From positions 1-64,000 of the forward strand of contig JAJFUN010000157.1 of the NCBI GenBank assembly GCA_021372375.1: a stretch of 64,000 nt of DNA. The letters run 5' to 3'. Below are positions 42,647 to 50,892 of the stretch, in pieces (position 1 is the first letter of the stretch; each line of letters begins with the position of its first letter). Made by a program: the position numbers and the translations under genes. The notes beneath the pieces were generated by a model. The model searched no databases, was not told the DNA's origin, and saw only the letters and a list, made by a program, of their open reading frames with translations. The DNA comes from Pelosinus sp. (GTDB lineage Bacteria > Bacillota > Negativicutes > Propionisporales > Propionisporaceae).

Positions 42647-43660
42647 ATGGTTATTGTACTGAATCCTAAGGCAACATCTGAACAAATAAACGAACTGACC
42701 CAGGAAATTGAAAAAGAGGGCTGCACAGCCTGCCCGACTTACGGTAGCTTCCAGGTTATCTTAGGCGTGGTCGGTGACACCAGCAAACTTAATCAGGACC
42801 GCATTTTGATCAAAGATTATGTAGAAAAAGTTTTAAAAGTTCAGGAACCTTACAAAAAGGCCAATCGCTGTTTCCATCCGGAAAACTCAGTGGTGCCAAT
42901 CGGTCAAGCTAGCATTGGCGGTACCAAGCTTGGCATCATCGCCGGACCGTGCTCTGTTGAAAGCGAAGAACAAATTGTCACCATTGCCAAACAGGTTAAA
43001 GCAGCCGGCGCCAGTTTTCTGCGCGGTGGGGCCTATAAACCGAGAACTTCTCCATACAGCTTTCAAGGCTTAAAAGAAGAAGGTCTGGACCTATTAAAAA
43101 TAGCCCGGCAAGAAACCGGACTACCCATTGTGAGTGAACTGATGGCCATCAACACCCTTGATCGCTTTGTGCAGGATGTAGATATTATCCAAATCGGCGC
43201 ACGCAATATGCAAAACTTCGATTTACTCAAAGAATTAGGACAAACCAATAAACCTATCCTATTAAAGCGGGGTCTTAGCGCCACCATTGAAGAATGGCTG
43301 ATGTCAGCTGAATATATTATGGCTGAAGGTAATGAAAATGTAATTCTTTGTGAACGGGGCATCCGCACCTTTGAGACCTATACACGCAACACGCTTGACC
43401 TCAGTGCTATCTTAGCTGTTAAAAAGCTTAGTCATTTACCGGTCTTAGTAGATCCCAGCCATGCCGCAGGTAAATGGTGGATGGTCGAATCCCTGTCCAA
43501 AGCTGCTGTAGCAGTAGGCGCGGATGGACTCATTATTGAAGTGCACAATGATCCGGCCAATGCCAAATGTGATGGTTCCCAGTCCATCAAGCCTGAACGC
43601 TTTGAGGCGCTGATGCAGTCACTTGGTCAACTGGCCCGCATCGAAAACCGTACAATCTAA
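42647..43660 (+). CDS. aroF: 3-deoxy-7-phosphoheptulonate (DAHP) synthase
   Basis: A 337-aa first enzyme of the shikimate pathway, joining PEP and erythrose 4-phosphate. The N-terminal ferredoxin-like regulatory domain (about 1-70) is followed by the class I-beta barrel, with IAGPCSVESEEQ, RGGAYKPRTSPYSFQG and the VDPSHAAGK segment. ATG 42647 is preceded by GGGAGG, whereas ATG 42632 lies before that site. Stands alone. The regulatory domain suggests feedback control by an aromatic amino acid. Confidence 0.95.
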   Translation: MVIVLNPKATSEQINELTQEIEKEGCTACPTYGSFQVILGVVGDTSKLNQDRILIKDYVEKVLKVQEPYKKANRCFHPENSVVPIGQASIGGTKLGIIAGPCSVESEEQIVTIAKQVKAAGASFLRGGAYKPRTSPYSFQGLKEEGLDLLKIARQETGLPIVSELMAINTLDRFVQDVDIIQIGARNMQNFDLLKELGQTNKPILLKRGLSATIEEWLMSAEYIMAEGNENVILCERGIRTFETYTRNTLDLSAILAVKKLSHLPVLVDPSHAAGKWWMVESLSKAAVAVGADGLIIEVHNDPANAKCDGSQSIKPERFEALMQSLGQLARIENRTI

Positions 43661-43661
43661 G

Positions 43662-44219
43662 CTACTCCTCAAGTGCAGCAGAGACCTCGACATATTTATC
43701 ACCAATACTCCAAACATATTTGTCTGTTTCACGGTATGGCGGCACACCATTGTAGCTTGTGACCGCACCAGGCCCGGCATTATAGGCGGCTAGTGCACGG
43801 ACAATCGGCGTAGACTGTCCGGAAAATTTTCTCAGCATTTGTCCTAAATACTTTGTAGACCCTTCTACATTCTGGGCAATATCATATGGATCATCAACGC
43901 CAAGCATTTTAGCTGTCCCTGGCATAAGCTGCCCGAGGCCAATTGCCCCCGCGGGTGATACCGCATCCGGGCGGAACGCAGATTCCTGAGAAATGACCGC
44001 TGTCATTAAAACAGGGTCAACATCATTATTGCCACAGGAATCTACAATACAAGTAGCAATATAACGGGCGCTTCCCGCTACATTCCCGTTTATACTTATA
44101 ATGTAGCGGGAAATACCATTGACATAATTTTCATTACTTCTCTTGCCAGCCTCTGCTGAAATTGGCACTACTGCAATACAAAACAAAATTAATACCGCCA
44201 GATATCTTACTTTACTCAT
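43662..44219 (-). CDS. Secreted lytic transglycosylase (SLT family)
   Basis: A 185-aa enzyme with signal peptide (about 1-24, LAVLILFCIAVVPISAEA) and an SLT domain (about 65-170): catalytic Glu in ISQESAF, then GAIGLGQLMPGTA and ALAAYNAGPGAV. It cleaves MurNAc-GlcNAc bonds with 1,6-anhydroMurNAc formation. The start follows AGAAGG. Stop codons of this gene and aroF are 1 bp apart, convergent. Confidence 0.92.
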   Translation of the reverse strand: MSKVRYLAVLILFCIAVVPISAEAGKRSNENYVNGISRYIISINGNVAGSARYIATCIVDSCGNNDVDPVLMTAVISQESAFRPDAVSPAGAIGLGQLMPGTAKMLGVDDPYDIAQNVEGSTKYLGQMLRKFSGQSTPIVRALAAYNAGPGAVTSYNGVPPYRETDKYVWSIGDKYVEVSAALEE

Positions 44220-44274
44220 TTTATTCCTTCTTTCACAACAATCTGACCAAACTATGCCGTATAAGCGGCATGCA

Positions 44275-44313
44275 CAAAAAGCATTGAACTGTTTTCAATG
44301 CTTTTTGTTTTTT
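44275..44313 (+). terminator. Terminator-like hairpin upstream of the transglycosylase gene
   Basis: Arms CAAAAAGCATTGAA and TTCAATGCTTTTTG with T-run on the plus strand. The remaining part of 44220-44545 is AT-rich and holds no recognised gene. Confidence 0.6.
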
Positions 44314-44545
44314 ATGGCTAATAAAAGAATTCTTGCTATTTTCCTTAGTTCCTGCAAGAACTATAAAGATTTACCATCCTCTACTAATTAATGCCGTGCT
44401 AACTATTTGACAAAATAATGAATAATATTTCCCGGAAATGACACTATATTTAAAGTCTTGCTATGTTATAGTATACTTTATAACATATTAATATTAATTT
44501 TGACAAAACACTTAACATTTATTATCTGTAGAAAGAAGGCCTTAT

Positions 44546-45487
44546 ATGTTTTTTCAAATTAATCAATGGCTTAGCAAACGCATGTTTATTTGTGTATTAT
44601 CAGGACTAGTAGCCGGCTACTTTATCCGCATTCCTATTTCCGCCCTATTACAGAATTTAATGATTGTGCTCTTTGCTTATATGACTTTTATCACAGCCTT
44701 AGGCACCAGCCTCAAGGAATTCGTAAGAGTACTCAAATGGCCGCGTATTCCGCTATATATACTATTTTTAGTGCATTTTGTCACACCTCTGCTGGCCTTT
44801 GTTATAGGATTATTATGCTTCCCTGATGAACCTTTGGTCCGCATTGGCTATCTGGTCGGTGCTGCCATTCCGATTGGCGTTACCTCGATTATCTGGGTTA
44901 GTGTGGCCAAGGGCAACGTGCCTGTCTCATTGGTAGCGGTAACATTAGATGCGTTTATTACACCAATTCTCCTGCCGCTTTACTTTAAAATGGTGCTTGG
45001 CACACAAGTCAGTGTTGATTATGCCAAAATGGCGCTTGATTTATTTTTTATGATTACGCTGCCTAGTGTAGTGGGCATGCTGCTGTATGATATGAGCAGC
45101 GGCAAGACGAAAAGCTTTGCCGCTGGCTTTGGTGGAGTATCCTCAAAGTTTGCCTTATTTGGCGTCATCTTTTTAAACGCAACAGCCATGGCGCCTGAAA
45201 TCAAATGGGACGGCTTTATCATCAAAATTTTGCTGGTCACTTTCCTGATGATTACTTTAAATTATATCCTAGGTTATCTTGGCAGTTTGTTAATAAAAAA
45301 TGCTGATCGCGGTACAATTATGGCCATCATTTATAATACAGGCATGCGCAACATCTCCTCTGGCGCCGTACTGGCCATTGCTTATTTTCCGCCAGCTGCC
45401 GGCATCCCCATTATTTTGGGAATGCTATATCAGCAGCCTTTAGCCGCGCTGGTTCCTTGGGCCTATAACAAGCTGCACAGGGAATAA
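44546..45487 (+). CDS. Bile acid:sodium symporter (BASS/SBF) family transporter
   Basis: A 313-aa integral membrane protein with about nine to ten TM helices of the SBF-like family. It has the inverted-repeat core signatures GAAIPIGVTSIIWVSVAKGNVPVSLVAV and NTGMRNISSGAVLAIAYFPP, the latter matching the crossing helix with conserved polar residues. The start follows AGAAGG. Bacterial relatives move small organic anions (pantoate, keto-acids and others) with Na+. The substrate here is unknown. Confidence 0.85.
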   Translation: MFFQINQWLSKRMFICVLSGLVAGYFIRIPISALLQNLMIVLFAYMTFITALGTSLKEFVRVLKWPRIPLYILFLVHFVTPLLAFVIGLLCFPDEPLVRIGYLVGAAIPIGVTSIIWVSVAKGNVPVSLVAVTLDAFITPILLPLYFKMVLGTQVSVDYAKMALDLFFMITLPSVVGMLLYDMSSGKTKSFAAGFGGVSSKFALFGVIFLNATAMAPEIKWDGFIIKILLVTFLMITLNYILGYLGSLLIKNADRGTIMAIIYNTGMRNISSGAVLAIAYFPPAAGIPIILGMLYQQPLAALVPWAYNKLHRE

Positions 45488-45603
45488 ATTAAACGCTAGC
45501 GCGGTCTTTTAGCCCGTAGACCAGATAGACCAGTATTTTGTATTAGTTTCCCTCTAAGCAATGTCAAATACCTATTCTTCAAATAAATGGTATTTATGCT
45601 TTC

Positions 45604-45773
45604 GTAGGAGCAATCCCCCCCGTGGTTGCCCGCGTACAAACGATCTGACGTGAATAGACTTTCTGTGGAATAAGAAAAGCATTTCTTATCAGTCTGTTTT
45701 TCTTCGTTCCACAGATCAGTTTTTTCTCTTTAGATTGCCTCTACGAGGGCAACCACAGGGGGATTGCCCCTAC
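45604..45773. repeat. MITE-like element with about 30-bp terminal inverted repeats
   Basis: Left end GTAGGAGCAATCCCCC...GTGGTTGCCC and right end its inverse complement (GGGCAACCAC...GGGGGATTGCCCCTAC). The interior holds an imperfect palindrome (TTTCTGTGGAA...TTCCACAGAT) and no ORF. Similar to elements near 38190-38440 and 59551-59696. Confidence 0.75.
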
Positions 45774-45804
45774 ATCTTAAACCCAAAACATTAATAAAAT
45801 AAAA

Positions 45805-45846
45805 AGGCGTGTCTAAAATAGAACTTTTTCTATTTTAGACACGTCT
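45805..45846. terminator. Terminator between the BASS gene and CorC-like gene
   Basis: Arms AGGCGTGTCTAAAATAG and CTATTTTAGACACGTCT with an 8-nt loop and T-run; one G-U pair. Confidence 0.85.
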
Positions 45847-45850
45847 CTTT

Positions 45851-47200
45851 TTACATCGATTGCTGCTGGGGAGCTTCACTATCATTCTGGGCTGCTGCCG
45901 GCTTTTCCATAGGATATACCAGCACCCTATCTATTCTGGCCCCATCCATATCCATGACCTCAAACCGCAAATTTTTCCATACAAAGTGTTCGCCGGTTTG
46001 CGGAATATAGCCAATATAAGAAAATATAAAGCCGCCAAGTGTCTGATAGTCATCTTCTCCAGGCAGTTCTTCCATATTAAACAGTTCCTTGAGCTGCTCA
46101 ACTGACACCATACCGTCAAGCAGCCAGGAACCATCGTCACGCTGCACAATTTCCGGTTCTTCACCGGCATGAAGCGAAGGAATGTCGCCTACAATATGCT
46201 CCAAAATATCATTTATCGTAACAAGCCCGAGAAAGCCGCCATATTCATCAATTACAAAGGCCATATGAATTCCTGTTTGTTTAAACATTTCAAGAACCTT
46301 AAAGGCCTTGATATTCTTGGGTACACACAAGGGCTCACGCACCACGCCCTCAATTTGCAGCGAAAGGCCCTTTAATTTTCTTGCCAGCAAATCCTTGGTA
46401 TATACAACCCCAATTACCTCATCAAGACTACCTTTTGCTACAGGAAACCGCGAATAATTCATCTCCAGCAAAAGCGCTAAATTTTGCTCGTTGGTATCCT
46501 CTATATCAAGCCAATCCACCTGTGTCCTTGGTGTCATCAGCGCGCTTACCCTCATATCACTCAAACTAAAAATTCTCTCTACCATATCCTGTTCTGCTTT
46601 TTCAAAGGTGCCGCATTGCGCCCCCTGCTCCAGCATATTTTTCACTTCATCCTCTGTCACTAGCGGTTCTGCTGATTCTTTAATGCCCAAAATTTTTACA
46701 ACAAGTTCTGTCGAGCCGCTCAATATTTTTATAAGCGGTGCTGCACATTTGGCAAATAGCTGCATAGGCACAGCAAGTCTTGCTGCAATAGGCTCAGGAT
46801 TGGCCAGCGCGATCTTTTTGGGAACAAGCTCGCCAATAATGAGGGTAAGATAGGTTATAATAGAAACTACCAGCACCAGGCTAAGCCCCTCACTATAAGG
46901 AGCTATCGCGGGAATAGCCTTGAGCTGTGCAGCTAAGCGATGCGCTATTGTAGCACCGCTGAAGGCCCCTGTAAAGATACCGATAATACTAATGCCTGCC
47001 TGCATGGTTGACAGCATTTGTGTCGGTTCATTCGCCATAGCTAAAGCCGCCTTAGCACCACGGCTGCCTTTCTCCGCCTTTTTTTCTAGGCGTACTTTAC
47101 GCGAGGAAACAATAGCAATTTCAGACATAGCAAACACCGCATTCGCCAGAACCAGGATAAAAATAAGAAAAAATTCCAAACTCGTAGAGTCCGTGTCCAA
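45851..47200 (-). CDS. CorC/HlyC-family membrane protein (CNNM-CBS-CorC domains)
   Basis: A 449-aa protein. CNNM/DUF21 domain with three to four TM helices (about 1-195), tandem CBS domains (about 210-335, LMTPRTQVDWLDIED and YGGFLGLVTINDILEHIVGD), and C-terminal CorC_HlyC domain (about 350-430). Relatives are Mg2+ or Co2+ exporters or of unknown ion specificity. The first start is TTG 47200 behind AAAGGAG, slightly far. No neighbour hints at its regulation. Confidence 0.9.
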   Translation of the reverse strand: MDTDSTSLEFFLIFILVLANAVFAMSEIAIVSSRKVRLEKKAEKGSRGAKAALAMANEPTQMLSTMQAGISIIGIFTGAFSGATIAHRLAAQLKAIPAIAPYSEGLSLVLVVSIITYLTLIIGELVPKKIALANPEPIAARLAVPMQLFAKCAAPLIKILSGSTELVVKILGIKESAEPLVTEDEVKNMLEQGAQCGTFEKAEQDMVERIFSLSDMRVSALMTPRTQVDWLDIEDTNEQNLALLLEMNYSRFPVAKGSLDEVIGVVYTKDLLARKLKGLSLQIEGVVREPLCVPKNIKAFKVLEMFKQTGIHMAFVIDEYGGFLGLVTINDILEHIVGDIPSLHAGEEPEIVQRDDGSWLLDGMVSVEQLKELFNMEELPGEDDYQTLGGFIFSYIGYIPQTGEHFVWKNLRFEVMDMDGARIDRVLVYPMEKPAAAQNDSEAPQQQSM

Positions 47201-47379
47201 GTTACAATATCACTCCTTTGAATCATTGATTTTTTAAACATTATACCATATTTTGTTTGAATCGGCATCAGTCTTTTCTTGCTTAATTAGTAATAATCGC
47301 GCATAGTTCTACACAGAATCTATGAGACTTTCGTCCATACATCAAGCTTTTAGCAAAAAAATAGCCCTCCACCTATTTT

Positions 47380-48168
47380 TTACGATGGAAAGCCAAAGTC
47401 TGTCTTAATTTTCTCGTCTACCTGAAGTTTTTCACTGGATTTTTTATTTAATGATGATTCATCCCTGCTCTGCAGTTCCACCATAATCTCTTCCACCATC
47501 GACAAATGCTCCCACATGAGAATTCTCGCAAGCTGAGGCTTTTTCTGCGCAATGGCTTCAAAAATAGAAAAATGGGAATCATGCAATTTCTCAGGCATAT
47601 CGCCCTGCATAAAAATTTTTTGCCGTAAAAAATTAAGCGTATTTATCATTAGTTCAGAAACCGCATTCATTATCTCAACTAATATTGGATTATGCGCTGC
47701 TTTTAAGATTGCTAAATGAAATTCTGCATCGGCGGCATCGCCAATTTTGCCGGAGGTCACTTCATCCGCCATATGCTGTAAAGCATCGCGTATATCCCTA
47801 ATATCCTCTTCAGAGGCACGCTCGGCCGCTAAATAAGCTACTTCAATCTCTAAAATTTTTCTCACTTCTAAAAGCTTCATCACATCTTCCGCATCTACTT
47901 GCACCAAAAGCGATAAGGACTCCAACACACCTTCATATGACACTTGGCGGACAAAACTGCCTTCGCCCGGATGAATGGTAATAATCCCCATCATTTGTAA
48001 TGCACTAAACGCTTCCCGTATAGAAGCCCGGCTGACGGCAAATTCATCTGATAGCTCGCGTTCAGATGGCAGCTTATCACCTGGCTGTAATTTTCCATCA
48101 CTAATCAATTGCTTAATTTGTTCAATAACTTCTTCATAGACTTTTTTAGTTTTAACTGGTTTAAACAT
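47380..48168 (-). CDS. FadR/GntR-family regulator of the lactate locus (LldR/LutR type)
   Basis: A 262-aa regulator with an N-terminal winged-helix GntR domain (about 5-70, PGDKLPSERELSDEFAVSRASIREAFSALQMMGII) and all-helical FCD ligand domain (about 95-230, AEFHLAILKAAHN). ATG 48168 is behind TGGAGG; 48180 is in-frame but less likely. It lies next to lctP and opposite lutC. Two TGGTCAGACC palindromes in the lctP-lutC intergenic region match FadR-subfamily operators. It probably represses these genes until lactate binds. Confidence 0.9.
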   Translation of the reverse strand: MFKPVKTKKVYEEVIEQIKQLISDGKLQPGDKLPSERELSDEFAVSRASIREAFSALQMMGIITIHPGEGSFVRQVSYEGVLESLSLLVQVDAEDVMKLLEVRKILEIEVAYLAAERASEEDIRDIRDALQHMADEVTSGKIGDAADAEFHLAILKAAHNPILVEIMNAVSELMINTLNFLRQKIFMQGDMPEKLHDSHFSIFEAIAQKKPQLARILMWEHLSMVEEIMVELQSRDESSLNKKSSEKLQVDEKIKTDFGFPS

Positions 48169-48337
48169 AAAGGCCTCCATACTAGTAAAACAACAATAAT
48201 AAAGGCATGGCGAGCAGTATGTTTTCTGCCCGCCATTTACAATCTAAGTCTAGCTACCTTTTGTTGCACATATAACACTTACAACCATTAATATCATATA
48301 CTATTTTTCCTTTGGAGTCTACACCATCTTATTATTT

Positions 48338-49966
48338 TTATGGGATCATCCAGGTTAAGAAATAAGCCTGTACATATGTCATAATGCCGACTATTACAGC
48401 TAGAATCAGCGAATGTTTTACCGTAAAGCTAAACAAATCGCCTTCTTTACCAACAAGTCCCGACGCTGCCGTAGCAACAGCGATACTTTGCGGCGAAATC
48501 ATTTTACCGCAAACACCGCCTGAGGAGTTAGCTCCTACAGTCAATATAGGATCTACGCCAACTTGCTGTCCGGTAACTGCCTGCAAATTGCCGAATAGAG
48601 CATTGGCCGAAGTATCCGAGCCTGTCAGGAATACACCCACCCATCCGAGGAATGGTGAGAAGAACGGGAACAAGGAACCTGTTCCGGCAAGAAATAACCC
48701 AAGAGTAGAACTCATACCAGAATAGTTCATGATATAAGCCAAGCCTAACACGCAAGGAATGGTAATTAGCGGCTTTATTAACTGTTTAAAAGTCTTTGCA
48801 AAAATAGCAATAAATCTACCTGGGCCAACGCCAAGTATTGCAGCTGTAATAAGACTAGCAATAAATAGTGCTGTACCAGCAGCGCTGAGCCAGTTAATCT
48901 TATAAAGCGCCGCTAAAGCGACTGGCTGTTTAGCAATTGGCGCAACCTGCATAATAACCTTATCAAGGCCAGGCACCAGCCACTTTATAGTTGTGGCATC
49001 CAGTACTGCTACAACTGGTTTTAAGCCCCACAAAATAACCATAACCGTCAAAATAATAAACGGCGACCAAGCCTTAAATACTTTGCCAAAAGTTAATTGG
49101 GCACGATTAGCCTGCAGTGTTGGCGCAGGTTCATTGGCAAACCGCCAAATTTTCGCTGGTTTCCAATATTTTAGGAATACAGTTAAAGAGATAATACAAG
49201 CCAAAGAGGATAAAATATCCGGTAATTCTGCTCCAATGTAGTTGGAGGAAAACCATTGCACACCCGCAAAAGACACACCAGCAACCAAGCAGGCCGGCAA
49301 TACTTCTTTCGTAGCTTTCCATCCGGCCATCATCATAACTAACCAAATAGGAATGACAACTGAAAGAAAGGGCAGTTGTCTACCAACCATGGCACTAATT
49401 TTCATTACATCAATACCGGTAACCTGTCCGGCAACAATGATTGGAATACCAATACCGCCAAACGCAACCGGCGCAGTATTAGCAATTAGACATAATCCTG
49501 CCGCATAAAGAGGATTAAAACCAAGGCCTACCAACATACCGGCTGAGATGGCAACAGGAGTGCCAAAACCAGCAGCGCCTTCCAAGAAAGCACCAAAGCC
49601 AAAGGCAATTAAAAGAGCTTGTAACCGACGGTCATCTGTAATGGTAGCAATTGAATCTTTTACAATTTCAAACTGTCCGGTCTCTACCGTCATGTTATAA
49701 ATAAAAATGGCAGTAATAACAATCCAAAAAATAGGAAAGACTCCGTATAAAGCCCCCATACCTGTTGCCGTAAGGGCTAAACCAGCAGGCATTTTATACA
49801 CAAAGATTGCAACTAAAACTGCGGAAGTCACGGCTATCGCACCAGCAATTTGCCCAGGAGTACGACGAATAGCCAAAAGATAGAAAATTACGATAATTGG
49901 AATTGCAGCAAGTAGTGCTGATAGCGCTAAATTGTTCATAGGATCATAAATTTGAGTCCATGCCAT
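48338..49966 (-). CDS. lctP: L-lactate permease
   Basis: A 542-aa LctP-family permease with about 13 TM helices, taking up lactate with protons. Family signatures include GFGAFLEGAAGFGTPVAISAGMLVGLGFNPLYAAGLCLIANTAPVAFGG and, near the C-terminus, GSDTSANALFGNLQ and NSSGGVCGKMISPQSIAVA. The start is behind GAGAGG. Transcribed divergently from lutC across a 313-bp control region. Confidence 0.95.
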   Translation of the reverse strand: MAWTQIYDPMNNLALSALLAAIPIIVIFYLLAIRRTPGQIAGAIAVTSAVLVAIFVYKMPAGLALTATGMGALYGVFPIFWIVITAIFIYNMTVETGQFEIVKDSIATITDDRRLQALLIAFGFGAFLEGAAGFGTPVAISAGMLVGLGFNPLYAAGLCLIANTAPVAFGGIGIPIIVAGQVTGIDVMKISAMVGRQLPFLSVVIPIWLVMMMAGWKATKEVLPACLVAGVSFAGVQWFSSNYIGAELPDILSSLACIISLTVFLKYWKPAKIWRFANEPAPTLQANRAQLTFGKVFKAWSPFIILTVMVILWGLKPVVAVLDATTIKWLVPGLDKVIMQVAPIAKQPVALAALYKINWLSAAGTALFIASLITAAILGVGPGRFIAIFAKTFKQLIKPLITIPCVLGLAYIMNYSGMSSTLGLFLAGTGSLFPFFSPFLGWVGVFLTGSDTSANALFGNLQAVTGQQVGVDPILTVGANSSGGVCGKMISPQSIAVATAASGLVGKEGDLFSFTVKHSLILAVIVGIMTYVQAYFLTWMIP

Positions 49967-50279
49967 TAAATATACACCTCTTCTCTTTTAATTAGACAAA
50001 TAATCGTTGGCTTACCATTAAGAATAAACTCTTTCTCTCCTCTCTTAAACGACATAATTTTTCGCCTTGTTTGGGCAGGTGGTCAGACCGCTTGCTTTTT
50101 TATATTTCAACATTTAGTGTGAAACTCCTGCTTAATAATTCAATAATTCAAAAATAATAATTTTATTTTTACTTTTTGTCGTAAAAAGGAGGATTTTTGC
50201 TATCTGACTCGAATATATTGGTCAGACCACCATGCCAGATAGTCAATATTTTAGAAATGATGAGAAAAGGACGTGACGT
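49967..50279. promoter_or_regulatory. Divergent control region of lctP and lutC-lutBA
   Basis: Two operator-like palindromes: TGGTCAGACCG at 50080-50090 and the perfect TGGTCAGACCA at 50219-50229, 139 bp apart. These fit the TGGTC-N-GACCA type used by FadR-family lactate and pyruvate regulators. The two could be bridged by a looped dimer of dimers. Confidence 0.75.
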
Positions 50280-50888
50280 ATGAAAAAGATAAGCAATAGC
50301 TGGAAAAATGCTTTTCCTGCTGAAAATGTTGGTACTCAATATTTTGATGAATTTAAAACGCGGGCAGAAAATGTAGCCGCAATAGTTCACCGGGTAAAAA
50401 CAACCGCCGAAGCCAAAGCCATTATTATTGATATTATCAAAGACGCTAAGGCTAAAAAAGTTGTTGCCACTCAGGAAATAGTACCACCTGCTTCTAATTT
50501 TAAAGCTGCTTTACACGACATGGGGGTAGAGCTTTTCACTGACCAATCTGATATCAGAACCCATGCCGATACCTCAGATATCGGCATCGCCGGGGTGGAA
50601 TTCGGCATTGCTGAAACAGGCAGTGTCTGCGAAGACGGCCTAGCCATTGAACAACGCCTGATTACAACATTGCCGTCTACTTCTATTGTTATCATGCATA
50701 GCGGCAATGTAGCGCGAAATATAACAACGGCTTTTGAGATAATTGCACAAGTCTTTAATCAAGGTTATATCAGCTTTATTACCGGCCCTAGCCGCACCTC
50801 AGACATCGAAAGAGTACTGACCATCGGCGTACATGGACCAAGCAAGCTTATTATTATCGCTGTCGATGAAGACAATAGGGAGGTATAA
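50280..50888 (+). CDS. lutC: LutC-like lactate utilisation protein (LUD domain)
   Basis: A 202-aa LUD-domain protein, a subunit of the iron-sulfur L-lactate dehydrogenase complex. The C-terminal GPSRTSDIERVLTIGVHGP segment is the family's most conserved block, and is complete. The start is behind AAAGGACG. Overlaps no gene; the next gene starts 5 bp after its stop. A divergent permease and shared operators support the role. Confidence 0.92.
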   Translation: MKKISNSWKNAFPAENVGTQYFDEFKTRAENVAAIVHRVKTTAEAKAIIIDIIKDAKAKKVVATQEIVPPASNFKAALHDMGVELFTDQSDIRTHADTSDIGIAGVEFGIAETGSVCEDGLAIEQRLITTLPSTSIVIMHSGNVARNITTAFEIIAQVFNQGYISFITGPSRTSDIERVLTIGVHGPSKLIIIAVDEDNREV

Positions 50889-50892
50889 GCCA

